DNA of 64,000 nt from JAJVID01 sp050247435 (GTDB lineage Bacteria > Acidobacteriota > Blastocatellia > RBC074). Both the position numbers and the translations under genes were made by a program. Of the stretch, positions 44,654-52,390 are shown in pieces (position 1 is the stretch's first letter; each line of letters begins with the position of its first letter). The stretch spans positions 1 to 64,000 of the forward strand of contig JBFWUF010000031.1 in the NCBI GenBank assembly GCA_050247435.1. Direction: 5' to 3'. Below the pieces are notes generated by a model. The model was not told where the DNA came from. It did not search any database and worked only from the letters and a program-made list of their open reading frames with translations.

Positions 44654-45583
44654 TCATTGGTCAGTGCCAATCATTGCGTAATATCCTTCTCGCGTGCGGA
44701 CACGCAGTTTCAATCCCTCGGTCGGCGGACTCACGCGGACCTTGATCTTCCGCCATTGCCTCTCCCGCTCGCCCGCACGAGCTGTGTACGCAAGGCTGTA
44801 CTGACGGCGTAGCTCCAGCGCAATAGTTGATACCGCCTCTTCCAATTCGGTTGCCGAGTCTGGGAAAAACGCCGCCCCTCCCGTCTTTCTGGCGAGGTCC
44901 TCCAATGTGCTACGCCCCCAGTCATCGTCACCTCCAGCCCATATTTCATAACCAATGCAATAGATCAGAATATTTTCCTCTCTGAGCAGTCGGTACAGAT
45001 CGCCCTTGCTGAATCGTGAAGCGTTATCTGCTCCGTCGGAAACGATCAGCAGGGCGCGTTTGGCGTGGCGACCTGAGCGGAGTTTCTCGATTCCCAGATA
45101 TACAGCATCATACAGCGCCGTCCTCCCTTCGGCTTTGGTTGCCTCAAGCCTGCTTGTAATCGAATCCGCATCCGCAAAATCCGCCATCAGGTCGCATTGC
45201 CGGTTAAAGCCCAACAGGAAGAAGTCATCATCCTGATGGGATGTCTGCATAAAGGTTTTCACCGCTTCACGAGAGTTCGGAAGCTTCTTTTTCATGCTTC
45301 CCGACAAGTCAAAGATAATCCCGATGCTCAGCGGCTCGTCTTCACATAGGAAGTATTCAATTTGCTGCTGCACATTGTTCTCGTACACCTGAAAATGCTG
45401 CGGCTCCAATCCCGTGACTGCCACATTCCGGCGATCCGTCACCGTTACGCGGAGATTCACGATGTCCGTGTTCAGCTTGATGGCAGGCGCTGGCGGAGCC
45501 GGTGATTGCACTTGTCCGAAACTCGCAGCCGCGCCTATAACCGCAAAAACAAAACTCAGCCATGTATTGCGATAGCTTTTCAT
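44654..45583 (-). CDS. Exported VWFA-related protein (acidobacterial type)
   Basis: This is a 309-residue protein from the ATG at 45583. A signal peptide (WLSFVFAVIGAAASFGQ) is followed by a short beta-domain (NLRVTVTDRRNVAVTGLEPQ) typical of TIGR03436-like proteins, and a VWA domain with the metal motif DLSGS and Thr/Asp positions (GRTALYDA, VSDGAD). These are widespread in Acidobacteriota; binding partners are unknown. It is 7 bases after the histidine kinase gene. Confidence 0.8.
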   Translation of the reverse strand: MKSYRNTWLSFVFAVIGAAASFGQVQSPAPPAPAIKLNTDIVNLRVTVTDRRNVAVTGLEPQHFQVYENNVQQQIEYFLCEDEPLSIGIIFDLSGSMKKKLPNSREAVKTFMQTSHQDDDFFLLGFNRQCDLMADFADADSITSRLEATKAEGRTALYDAVYLGIEKLRSGRHAKRALLIVSDGADNASRFSKGDLYRLLREENILIYCIGYEIWAGGDDDWGRSTLEDLARKTGGAAFFPDSATELEEAVSTIALELRRQYSLAYTARAGERERQWRKIKVRVSPPTEGLKLRVRTREGYYAMIGTDQ

Positions 45584-45590
45584 AAAAACC

Positions 45591-47009
45591 TCATTGCTGC
45601 CTTTCGCCAGGCAGCGGCAATTCCACGCGGAAGCAGCTCCCTCGGCCTTCGACGCTCTCAACCGTGACCTCTCCGCCGTGCGCCGTCACGATGGATTTCA
45701 CAATCGCCAATCCCAAACCTGTGCCGCCCATTTGCCGCGAACGCGCCTTGTCCACGCGGTAAAACCGCTCGAACAAATGCGGCAGCGCATCCACCGGAAT
45801 GCCCAAACCGCTGTCTTCAACTCGCAGCACGGCGTGCCGGTTTTCAGCGCCGACACTGACTTTGACCGCGCCGCCATCCGGCGTGTACTTGATTGCGTTG
45901 TCTACCAGATTGACGACGACTTGTTTGATGCGCGCCTGATCGCCTTGAATCGTGAGACCACTGTCGGTTTTGCAACTGAGCGCGATGTTGCGGTCTTCCG
46001 CCAGCAAGCGCATCTGCTCTACGGTTGTGCTGGTTAGTTCGGCCAGGTCGAAGCTGACGCGCGCCATCTGCGCTTCGCCCGCATCAAGGTGCGAAATCGC
46101 CAGCAGGCTTTCGACAATGCGTGACAATCGTTCGGTCTCTTCAAGCGAACTGCCAATCGTGTCACGGGTGTCATCATCCAGACGCGGACGTTGCGCAATG
46201 GCTTCGAGTTCGCCGCGCAACACGGTCAGCGGCGTGCGCAATTCGTGCGAGGCGTCGGCGGTGAAACGCCGGATATATTGGAACGACTCGTCCAGCCGCG
46301 CGATCATCCGGTTGAGCGCCAGCGCCAGTCGCTCCAACTCATCGCCCGAATGCGTTACCGGCAACCGTTCACTCAAATTGCGCGAGGTGATTTGTTCCGC
46401 CCCACCCGCGATTTCATCCAACGGCTGCAACGCGCGCCTCATCATCCAGTAACCGCCCGCGACCGCAATGCCGATCATCACCGGCAGCGCAATCGCCAGC
46501 GTCAACAACAACCCGCGCAACACGTTTTCAATGGAGTCATACAGGGCGCCACTCTCGATCACAAAGCGGCTGCCATCGCGCGCGGTGAACGGCAAACTGT
46601 GTATAAGCAACTCACCGCCACCCGGCAAATGTTCTTCGCGTGTGGCTGCTTCTGCGGATGACAGCGGTGCGGCGGAAATCTGCGCCGGGTCGAAGCCCTT
46701 GCCGCGCGGTGTGCCTGAAACATACAGGGCGCTGCCGTCAGCGCGTGTCACCCGTACAAAATGGTCGTTCTGCTCTGGCGCGTAATGCTCATTGATTTCG
46801 TCAATCACATAGCGTTCGCCGCTCGTTCGCACGTCTATCAGAAAATCTTCGCCAATCTGGCGCGCCTGCCGGACGAGTGAATCGCTCAGCGACCGGTGCA
46901 GGTAACGCGCCAGTCCGAACCACGTCGCGCCGCCGAAAAGCAGCAACACCAGCGCGAGCAACCCGGCGTACCACGCCGTCAGCCGGAAGCGCAGCGAACG
47001 CACGTTCAT
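45591..47009 (-). CDS. Sensor histidine kinase
   Basis: This is a 472-residue protein from the ATG at 47009, which has GAGGAGG just upstream. TM1 is at ~10-32 and TM2 at ~165-190, with a periplasmic sensor between. A HAMP domain (RRALQPLDEIAGGAEQIT) leads to HisKA (SHELRTPL) and HATPase with N, G1 and G2 boxes (VVNLVDNAIKYT, VEDSGLGIP, GTGLGLAIVK). It overlaps the response-regulator gene as ATGA and forms a two-component pair with it. Confidence 0.93.
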   Translation of the reverse strand: MNVRSLRFRLTAWYAGLLALVLLLFGGATWFGLARYLHRSLSDSLVRQARQIGEDFLIDVRTSGERYVIDEINEHYAPEQNDHFVRVTRADGSALYVSGTPRGKGFDPAQISAAPLSSAEAATREEHLPGGGELLIHSLPFTARDGSRFVIESGALYDSIENVLRGLLLTLAIALPVMIGIAVAGGYWMMRRALQPLDEIAGGAEQITSRNLSERLPVTHSGDELERLALALNRMIARLDESFQYIRRFTADASHELRTPLTVLRGELEAIAQRPRLDDDTRDTIGSSLEETERLSRIVESLLAISHLDAGEAQMARVSFDLAELTSTTVEQMRLLAEDRNIALSCKTDSGLTIQGDQARIKQVVVNLVDNAIKYTPDGGAVKVSVGAENRHAVLRVEDSGLGIPVDALPHLFERFYRVDKARSRQMGGTGLGLAIVKSIVTAHGGEVTVESVEGRGSCFRVELPLPGERQQ

Positions 47010-47695
47010 GTTTCCTCCTCGTCGCTGATGGCATAACCGACGCCGCGTACCGTGCGCAGCAGTTTGCGTTCGTGCGCTTCGTCCACTTTGGCGCGCAAGT
47101 GGCGCACGTACACATCTACGATGTTCGTCGCGCCATCGAAGCTCTGATCCCAAACGTGTTCAATAATCATGGTGCGTGAAAGGACGCGGCCCGCATTGCT
47201 CATCAGGTATTCCAGCAGCGCGTATTCCTTGCTCGTCAATTCGATTTTCCGTCCGGCTCGCTTCACCTGTTGCGACAAGCGATCCAGTTCGAGATCGGCA
47301 ACGCGCAGCACATGCGCGCGCCCGCTCATTTGGGCAGCACCGCGCCGCAATAAGGCTTTGACGCGCACCAGCAATTCGGCAAAGGCGAACGGCTTCGTCA
47401 GGTAATCATCCGCACCCAGTTCAAAATGCGTCACCTTGTCGCTGAGCGCATCGCGCGCCGTCAGTACCAGCACGGGAACGTGCGCGTCGCCTAACCGCAC
47501 GTGCCGCAACACCTCCGTGCCGCTCAGACCCGGCAGCATCAAATCAAGAATGATGAGGTCGTATGTATAAGTCTGCGCCAGTTCCAGCCCGTTGCTGCCA
47601 TTGGCAGCGACATCCACGGCAAAGCGTTCCGCCGTCAATCCTCTGACGATCAAGCGGGAAACTTTCTCTTCGTCCTCGATCAGCAATATACGCAT
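47006..47695 (-). CDS. OmpR/PhoB-family response regulator
   Basis: This is a 229-residue protein. The receiver has Asp51 (LIILDLMLPG) as phospho-acceptor, the acidic pair in EDEE near residue 8 and a conserved Lys (LTKPF). The winged-helix DNA-binding domain is at ~135-225 (ELTSKEYALLEYLMSNAGRV, VYVRHLRAKVD). It is first in a leftward series of 16 genes. A 40-bp element with 11-base-spaced TTCAT repeats sits 35 bases upstream, and a second copy precedes the porin gene, which suggests autoregulation and control of the block. Confidence 0.93.
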   Translation of the reverse strand: MRILLIEDEEKVSRLIVRGLTAERFAVDVAANGSNGLELAQTYTYDLIILDLMLPGLSGTEVLRHVRLGDAHVPVLVLTARDALSDKVTHFELGADDYLTKPFAFAELLVRVKALLRRGAAQMSGRAHVLRVADLELDRLSQQVKRAGRKIELTSKEYALLEYLMSNAGRVLSRTMIIEHVWDQSFDGATNIVDVYVRHLRAKVDEAHERKLLRTVRGVGYAISDEEET

Positions 47696-47730
47696 GGTGA
47701 ATGTGACCTCCGGCAGGTTAGCGGGTGAAC

Positions 47731-47770
47731 ATTAAAGCCAGATGAACGTCGGATGAATTTTTCTTCAGAA
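47731..47770 (-). promoter_or_regulatory. Candidate response-regulator box upstream of its own gene
   Basis: This is the second copy of the 40-bp element at 41041-41080 (33 of 40 identical): two TTCAT repeats 11 bases apart and TTTAAT toward the gene, at nearly the same distance (35 bases) from the start codon. Confidence 0.65.
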
Positions 47771-47804
47771 CGACGAGTCTGTCTATATTCGGTAGGCAAT
47801 GATG

Positions 47805-48068
47805 GAATCCATATTCCCCCTGGCAATGGTGGCGGCGGATCAAAGCAGCCTTCGGCTTGGGATCATTCATCAGTGCATCGTGGCACAAACCTGATGACCT
47901 GTTCGCCCTGCTCACCGAAGGCGGCTGTCAGGCGCGGCGACTGGGCCGCGCAATTTTCTGGCCGCCTCTCAATGTTCGAGATGCGCTGCGGTGGCGTTCA
48001 TTAACTGAATGGGCAGGCGCAAGACTCTGGCCGTGGGCCGGAGCCTGGTATGCAATCGGCGGCGCGAA
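47805..48068 (+). repeat. Direct repeat, right copy
   Basis: This is the partner of 25863-26126: same orientation, same length, about 95% identical by my count. The start-to-start distance is 21,942 bases. Both copies end at the same codon pair before diverging. Confidence 0.9.
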
Positions 48069-48078
48069 AAAACGCTGA
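47805..48078 (+). pseudogene. Truncated copy of the methyltransferase 3' end
   Basis: It encodes the last ~90 residues of the methyltransferase at 25450-26157 (NPYSPWQWWRR, SASWHKPDDLFALLTEGG, WPWAGAWYAIGG) with no N-terminal SAM domain and an in-frame TGA just before. The frame then runs on to a TGA at 48076-48078 (KKR tail). It has no ribosome site for the internal ATG at 47857, so it is treated as a remnant of the duplication. The 48079-48180 stretch shows nothing else. Confidence 0.85.
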
Positions 48079-48180
48079 CAGAGCATCAAGCCGCATTGAC
48101 TCGGCGACGCGAAGAGGCCGTAGTTTCACGGTCGGCGGGGTTTCTGCGGCAGCGGGCACAGTTCCGCGCCGGTTTTCAGT

Positions 48181-48819
48181 TCAGTCCTGACAGATCTCTT
48201 GTGGACGAACGGCAATCGCCCAGTACAACGTTCGCGCTCCTGTCTGTCGTTCTTCAATCCGCAGACATTCAAAGCCGCTCTCCCACAGCAGGCGTCTGAC
48301 CTCATCAGGTCGCCGCAATGCATAGATCGGAGCAGGAAAGTTCTGAAGCGCTTCTTCGTCATAGCGAAATCCCAGCACGAAGCGCCCGCCGACTCGCAGC
48401 ACACGGCGAATCTCCCGCAACGACCGCAACGGATCAGGCCAGAAATAAATGGTGTGAACTGAGTAGACCTTGTCGAAATGCGCATCGTGGTAAGGCAAAG
48501 AGGCGGCGTCCGCCAGCCTCAAATCTGCCTGGCCACCGCGCAGCAAACGGCGGTTATAGCGCGCCGCCATCCGCAGCATCACCGCCGACACGTCCACTCC
48601 CGCCACCAGGCCCTGATTGGCTCGTTCTGCCGCGCGAGCAATCGTGTGGCCGTGACCAAAGCCGATTTCCAGCACTGCATCCTTTGGTACGAGTTCCAGC
48701 AAATCCAGCGTGATGTCATTCTCCGGCGCTGTTTCGACAGCCATCACGCGCGCCAGCACATGTCCGAAAAAGCCGGAAGGACAGGCGGATTGTCTGGCAA
48801 TGAATTCTGGTCGGCGCAT
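48181..48819 (-). CDS. Class I SAM-dependent methyltransferase
   Basis: This is a 212-residue protein with motif I EIGFGHGHTIARAAE (~residue 52) and the acidic loop VAGVDVS; motif IV is around FDKVYSVHTIYFW. It is unrelated to the other methyltransferase beyond the fold. It is last in a leftward TetR - small membrane protein - methyltransferase set, probably under TetR control. The substrate is unknown. Confidence 0.82.
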   Translation of the reverse strand: MRRPEFIARQSACPSGFFGHVLARVMAVETAPENDITLDLLELVPKDAVLEIGFGHGHTIARAAERANQGLVAGVDVSAVMLRMAARYNRRLLRGGQADLRLADAASLPYHDAHFDKVYSVHTIYFWPDPLRSLREIRRVLRVGGRFVLGFRYDEEALQNFPAPIYALRRPDEVRRLLWESGFECLRIEERQTGARTLYWAIAVRPQEICQD

Positions 48820-48885
48820 CGTTCAGGCCTCCTTTATTGTTTCGTGTGATTGTTTGGTAGCGCGTCCAGCGCCTGGCGCTCTGGT

Positions 48886-49080
48886 TCAGGTGTGAGGCGG
48901 GCGCAGCACCGCGCGAATCCCCAAATAATAAGTCAGACAAGCGCCGGCAACTGTTACGGCAAACCCAATGGTCAGAGCATTGACCCCGGCAATACAGCTT
49001 TTAGGAATGACAAAACAGTATGCGGCCACCATCGTTTGCACGACGAAACCAATCAGCGGATAAAAGTATCGTAATTTCAT
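48886..49080 (-). CDS. Small membrane protein, 64 aa
   Basis: The ATG at 49080 follows GGAAAG. The product has two hydrophobic helices (YFYPLIGFVVQTMVAAYCFV and LTIGFAVTVAGACLTYYLG) and few charges. No family is recognised. It is located between the TetR and methyltransferase genes on the same strand, so it is probably co-transcribed with them. Confidence 0.65.
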   Translation of the reverse strand: MKLRYFYPLIGFVVQTMVAAYCFVIPKSCIAGVNALTIGFAVTVAGACLTYYLGIRAVLRPPHT

Positions 49081-49131
49081 TTGCAGGCTTTCCTTTACTT
49101 GGAATTTTGTGTGACGCAGTGACACCCCATT

Positions 49132-49866
49132 TCAAGGACGAGTCCTGCCTCCGCGCGGGCGGGTTGGTAATTTCACTTGGATAAAGCTCCTGACAATCAA
49201 TTGCACCACCGTCTCGCGCACCGTTTCGTCATCGCCCGGTTGCAAATCGGGATCACTGTATCGGTGACGCGCAAAAAATGTGACTGTTTCCAGCAGGTAG
49301 CGCGCAGCCACCGCCGGGTCACGAACGGGCTGAAAATGACCGCTGCCGCTGCGCTGCTTGATGTATCGGGTCAGCCGTTCCAGCAGTTGACGCCGTGTGC
49401 GGACAAAAAAGAGAATGAACAAATCTGGCTGGTCAATGGCAGATCGCTCCAGCACAGTAGCCGGTTCGCGCGTATCGTAAATCCGCTGATAAAGTTCCCG
49501 CACAATCTCTTCCAGTTCGGCGCCGACATCTGCAACCTGCCGCCGTTTAAGGGCGGTGTCCAGTTTTGCAAGGACGAAGGTGTTTTCAATCTGTTCCTCA
49601 ATGCGCTTGAGCAATTGCTTGCGCGTCGGCGTGCGAAGCGGCAACCTGGCGGGTAAAGTCGCAGGCTCCTGGCGTCCCCCCTGATCCACCAGCAGGTAAA
49701 AAAGCGCCTCCTTGCTCTCGACGTAGTTGTAGAGAGAACCCTGCGCGACACCCATCTCTGCCGCCACATCTGACATGCGGGCGCGACTGAGACCTTTTTG
49801 CGCAAAGACGCGCATGGATGCCTGTAACAATCTTTCCAGCAAATCGGTTGAATGAGTTCGCGCCAT
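49132..49866 (-). CDS. TetR-family transcriptional repressor
   Basis: This is a 244-residue protein. The ATG at 49866 is chosen because the alternative ATG at 49899 would place a perfect palindrome inside the coding region. The N-terminal helix-turn-helix is typical (ASMRVFAQKGLSRARMSDVA, then GVAQGSLYNYVESKEALFYL). The C-terminal ligand domain is helical. It probably represses itself and the two downstream genes through the palindrome at 49884-49898. The inducer is unknown. Confidence 0.88.
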   Translation of the reverse strand: MARTHSTDLLERLLQASMRVFAQKGLSRARMSDVAAEMGVAQGSLYNYVESKEALFYLLVDQGGRQEPATLPARLPLRTPTRKQLLKRIEEQIENTFVLAKLDTALKRRQVADVGAELEEIVRELYQRIYDTREPATVLERSAIDQPDLFILFFVRTRRQLLERLTRYIKQRSGSGHFQPVRDPAVAARYLLETVTFFARHRYSDPDLQPGDDETVRETVVQLIVRSFIQVKLPTRPRGGRTRP

Positions 49867-49883
49867 AATCTCACTAAAATAAC

Positions 49884-49898
49884 TGACTGATTCAGTCA
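49884..49898 (-). promoter_or_regulatory. Candidate TetR operator
   Basis: A perfect 15-base palindrome TGACTGA-N-TCAGTCA lies 17 bases upstream of the chosen TetR start. The sequence is of the kind bound by many TetR repressors. Confidence 0.7.
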
Positions 49899-50027
49899 TT
49901 TATTATCAAATGTGAGAATCGTAACGCAAGACCTTTGCCGGAAGTTCCCTGATTTTTCTGTCAATAATCAGGACGGCTGCACTGGCCCATGCATTATTTG
50001 TTTTCAACTCCAGCCATTGAATTGAAT

Positions 50028-50049
50028 GACCAGGTGCGAAACACTGGTC
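50028..50049 (-). terminator. Hairpin downstream of PRTRC-F, possible terminator
   Basis: GACCAG + GTG pairs with CAC + TGGTC (one bulged G) around a CGAAA loop, between the end of PRTRC-F and the TetR promoter. There is no T-run after it in either direction, so factor-independent termination is doubtful. The rest of 49900-50109 shows nothing recognisable. Confidence 0.3.
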
Positions 50050-50109
50050 CTAAGATGAAACATATTTCGTGCCGAAGTGTTCAGGGAAAACAGACTGGTA
50101 AAGCCTGAA

Positions 50110-50877
50110 TCAGTAACCTTTATTTCTTTGTCGTAGCGTCAACGCCTGCATCCACAAATCGAGAAATTGCTGAAGATGAGCCACATCCCTGCCGAGCCAT
50201 TCATCGAGTTGCGCAATCTGTTTGCACGCCTGCTGTGCTTCCAGCCAATTTTTTCTCAAGCACCGCACGTTGCGCGTCGTCCACTCAACGCCCGTGATCG
50301 GACATTCGTAAGAAGCGTCGAGCCAGGGATTGCCGGTATTATGGTCAAGCGTGAGCAGCGCCAGATTGAGCCAGCACAATGGCTCGCTGACGCGGCGGCA
50401 GAGGCGAGCCAGCCGGTCACAATCAATCATCTTGTCCTGCCATTGCTGTTGCGCATTGGCCGCCGTCCTGAAGATTTCGTTTTCGGTGTCGTTCGGTTCC
50501 CAGGCTCCAATCAGGATGAGCAACACTTGCCAGAGCGGCATCAACTCTTCGATGTCGTCGTTCCACCATTCGCCAAAGATCGGCTCAATCGGGATGTAAC
50601 TGAGCGGCAAATCTTCATTCCGCCATCCGTCAAAACAATAATCGGGAATCTCGAACAGGTGTTTGCTCACCAGTTCAAGGCATTCCACCAGCGCCGCCTG
50701 CAAATCACCGGCTCTTGCAATTACCCTGCGTTTGCTTGCGGCAAATTCCTGCGGAAAGAAGTGATGGTAGATTTTGAGCAGCGCCGCCGCTTCGTCCAGA
50801 TCGCCAAGGCGGTTGACGGCTTGCTGCGGGCTGATGAATCGGCAGGTCAGATATTCAATGGCAAGCGCGGGATTCAT
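50110..50877 (-). CDS. PRTRC-system protein F-like
   Basis: This is a 255-residue protein from the ATG at 50877 (a TTG overlapping the upstream stop is also possible). It is mostly helical, Trp-rich in the middle (IFGEWWNDDIEELMPLWQVL), with a motif LASLL-like N terminus (YLTCRFISPQQAVNRLGDLD). The assignment to PRTRC-F rests mainly on the position directly after PRTRC-C, with 5 bases between; I do not recognise a catalytic motif. It is the last PRTRC gene before the 28-kb cargo. Confidence 0.5.
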   Translation of the reverse strand: MNPALAIEYLTCRFISPQQAVNRLGDLDEAAALLKIYHHFFPQEFAASKRRVIARAGDLQAALVECLELVSKHLFEIPDYCFDGWRNEDLPLSYIPIEPIFGEWWNDDIEELMPLWQVLLILIGAWEPNDTENEIFRTAANAQQQWQDKMIDCDRLARLCRRVSEPLCWLNLALLTLDHNTGNPWLDASYECPITGVEWTTRNVRCLRKNWLEAQQACKQIAQLDEWLGRDVAHLQQFLDLWMQALTLRQRNKGY

Positions 50878-50882
50878 ACTGG

Positions 50883-51326
50883 TCAAAATCCACCCGGAAC
50901 TGATCTCGCGGCAACGGGCTTTGCATCTGCAAGCAGTTTGAGCGATGCCTTCACCTCTTTAATCTGTTTCTGCCCGTCGTTCATCGCCCGGCGAATTCCC
51001 GGTTGCAGCCGCATCAGCTTCTGCACATCGAGTTCTCCCCGTTCTTCCATCCGCCGCAGCTTGTCTTGCATCAACACCGCGGGATTGACCATTTCCGCTG
51101 CATTTCGCAGCACGGTGAGAACATCAGCCCTGCTGAACCCTTTCGTTCCCGCGCGCTTCGCCATCGTCACAACGAGCCTGCCGTCCTGTTCTGACCGCGT
51201 GATTTCGGCATTCGCCATCTCGGGATAAAACGGCGTCAACGCTTCCCGCAATCGCTGATCGTCGCGCGCGATGTCATCCTTGAGTTCAAACTCAGTACCA
51301 TCCGTGCTGATTTTGATGAGTGCCAT
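50883..51326 (-). CDS. PRTRC-system protein C: ubiquitin-like (beta-grasp) with long tail
   Basis: This is a 147-residue protein from the ATG at 51326, with AAGGAG upstream. Residues 1-63 match PRTRC-C (ALIKISTDGTEFELKDD, FYPEMANAEI, DGRLVVTMAKRAGTKG), which family work assigns to a ubiquitin-like beta-grasp fold. The known proteins are about 70 residues; here ~84 helical residues follow, ending RSVPGGF. A near-terminal Gly-Gly is what a ubiquitin-like modifier shows before processing. Whether this is meaningful is untested. It lies between PRTRC-E and PRTRC-F. Confidence 0.72.
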   Translation of the reverse strand: MALIKISTDGTEFELKDDIARDDQRLREALTPFYPEMANAEITRSEQDGRLVVTMAKRAGTKGFSRADVLTVLRNAAEMVNPAVLMQDKLRRMEERGELDVQKLMRLQPGIRRAMNDGQKQIKEVKASLKLLADAKPVAARSVPGGF

Positions 51327-51339
51327 AGTTCGCGCTCCT

Positions 51340-51867
51340 TCATCCAAAGAGTGATTGTTGTTTGCCATTCACTGGTACGGACACGTTGATGATTTCAGCC
51401 GGGAGCGAATCGCCGCCCTCAGTCACAGTGTCAGTTCGGACAATTTCTTCCGCCGCTGGCTGCGCAGCTTGAGGCTTGTCATTATTTTTCGCCTGGTACT
51501 TCCGTTGCGCGGCTTTGATCTTTTCTTCAGTTTTTTGCCGCTGAAGTCTGGCCTTTTCTGCTGCCGCAATCTCGGCCTGCCGCTTAGCCTCGGCAATCTC
51601 GGCCTGCTGCGGAAGCCGCTGCTTCAGCCTTTCGAGCAGGCTGACGACGATTGGCGGCAGCGTTCCCAACTCCGTTTCCCGCACCGGTTCGATCAAGGGC
51701 GGATCGTTGTGCGTGTTGCAGCCCAGCACGACCTGCCTGCCGCCCTCATTGCCGTCATCAGGGAAGAAAGTGATCGAGAGCCGGACTGTACACTTCTCCC
51801 ATTCGTATGGCTCGCTCTGGCTGGACGGCTCGCTGGTGACGAGCTTGTCTCTGGTTTCATCACTCAT
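51340..51867 (-). CDS. PRTRC-system protein E-like
   Basis: This is a 175-residue protein. The N-terminal segment (VRLSITFFPDDGNEGGRQVV, IEPVRETELGTLPPIVVSLL) fits the beginning of PRTRC-E as I remember it, and the middle is a long charged helix rich in Ala/Glu/Lys (AEAKRQAEIAAAEKARLQRQ). The start overlaps the YkgJ-type gene by 8 bases (ATGAGTGA); the gene ends 13 bases before PRTRC-C. Function is unknown. Confidence 0.6.
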   Translation of the reverse strand: MSDETRDKLVTSEPSSQSEPYEWEKCTVRLSITFFPDDGNEGGRQVVLGCNTHNDPPLIEPVRETELGTLPPIVVSLLERLKQRLPQQAEIAEAKRQAEIAAAEKARLQRQKTEEKIKAAQRKYQAKNNDKPQAAQPAAEEIVRTDTVTEGGDSLPAEIINVSVPVNGKQQSLFG

Positions 51868-52390
51868 CGCTGCTCATCTCCTTCCTTGCTTCAAGTGCTT
51901 GCTGCAACCGAGCGCGGGCGGCGACCGGCGACGGCCCGACCTTACCGAGCGCTTCGAGGAGCAGCCACAACCGTGCGTACAGATGATCCGACTGCCATGC
52001 GCGGTCTATCTGAACCAAGCCGGAACCGCTCCGGTAATCCGATTCTGCTTTGCTTTGGTGGGCGTCAAAGAACGCGCAGCCGAATGGCGACACTTCGTGA
52101 ATTGTGCAGCGGTTGTTCGCATCGAGAAATTTGCACGCGCCATCGTTCCTGCGGGCTGGCACGAGCGTCGGAATCTGCCGCATCTGACCTCGATCAAGAA
52201 CAGTCGCGCCAGGGCTTGCCAGCAGGTTTTCCAGCGCAAACTCGATCAGGTTTTCGCTGCCGAGATGTCCAGCAATCCGATCAAGGTCAGCCGGAATCAG
52301 ATACCCCGGGATGAAGCGACAGTTGATGGCGCATTCCGAACAGGCGCAGGCCGTGCGCTCAAATCCAAATTCAGTTCTGATCTGCGACAT
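51860..52390 (-). CDS. YkgJ-family cysteine-cluster protein
   Basis: This is a 176-residue protein. The ATG at 52390 follows GGAG. Cysteines are arranged as in YkgJ/UPF0153 proteins: CACSECAINCRFIPGYLIPA near residue 15, then CTIHEVSPFGCAF (~95), a probable zinc or Fe-S site. It overlaps PRTRC-E downstream and the 168-aa hypothetical gene upstream. Its role in the PRTRC cassette is not established. Confidence 0.72.
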   Translation of the reverse strand: MSQIRTEFGFERTACACSECAINCRFIPGYLIPADLDRIAGHLGSENLIEFALENLLASPGATVLDRGQMRQIPTLVPARRNDGACKFLDANNRCTIHEVSPFGCAFFDAHQSKAESDYRSGSGLVQIDRAWQSDHLYARLWLLLEALGKVGPSPVAARARLQQALEARKEMSSDE

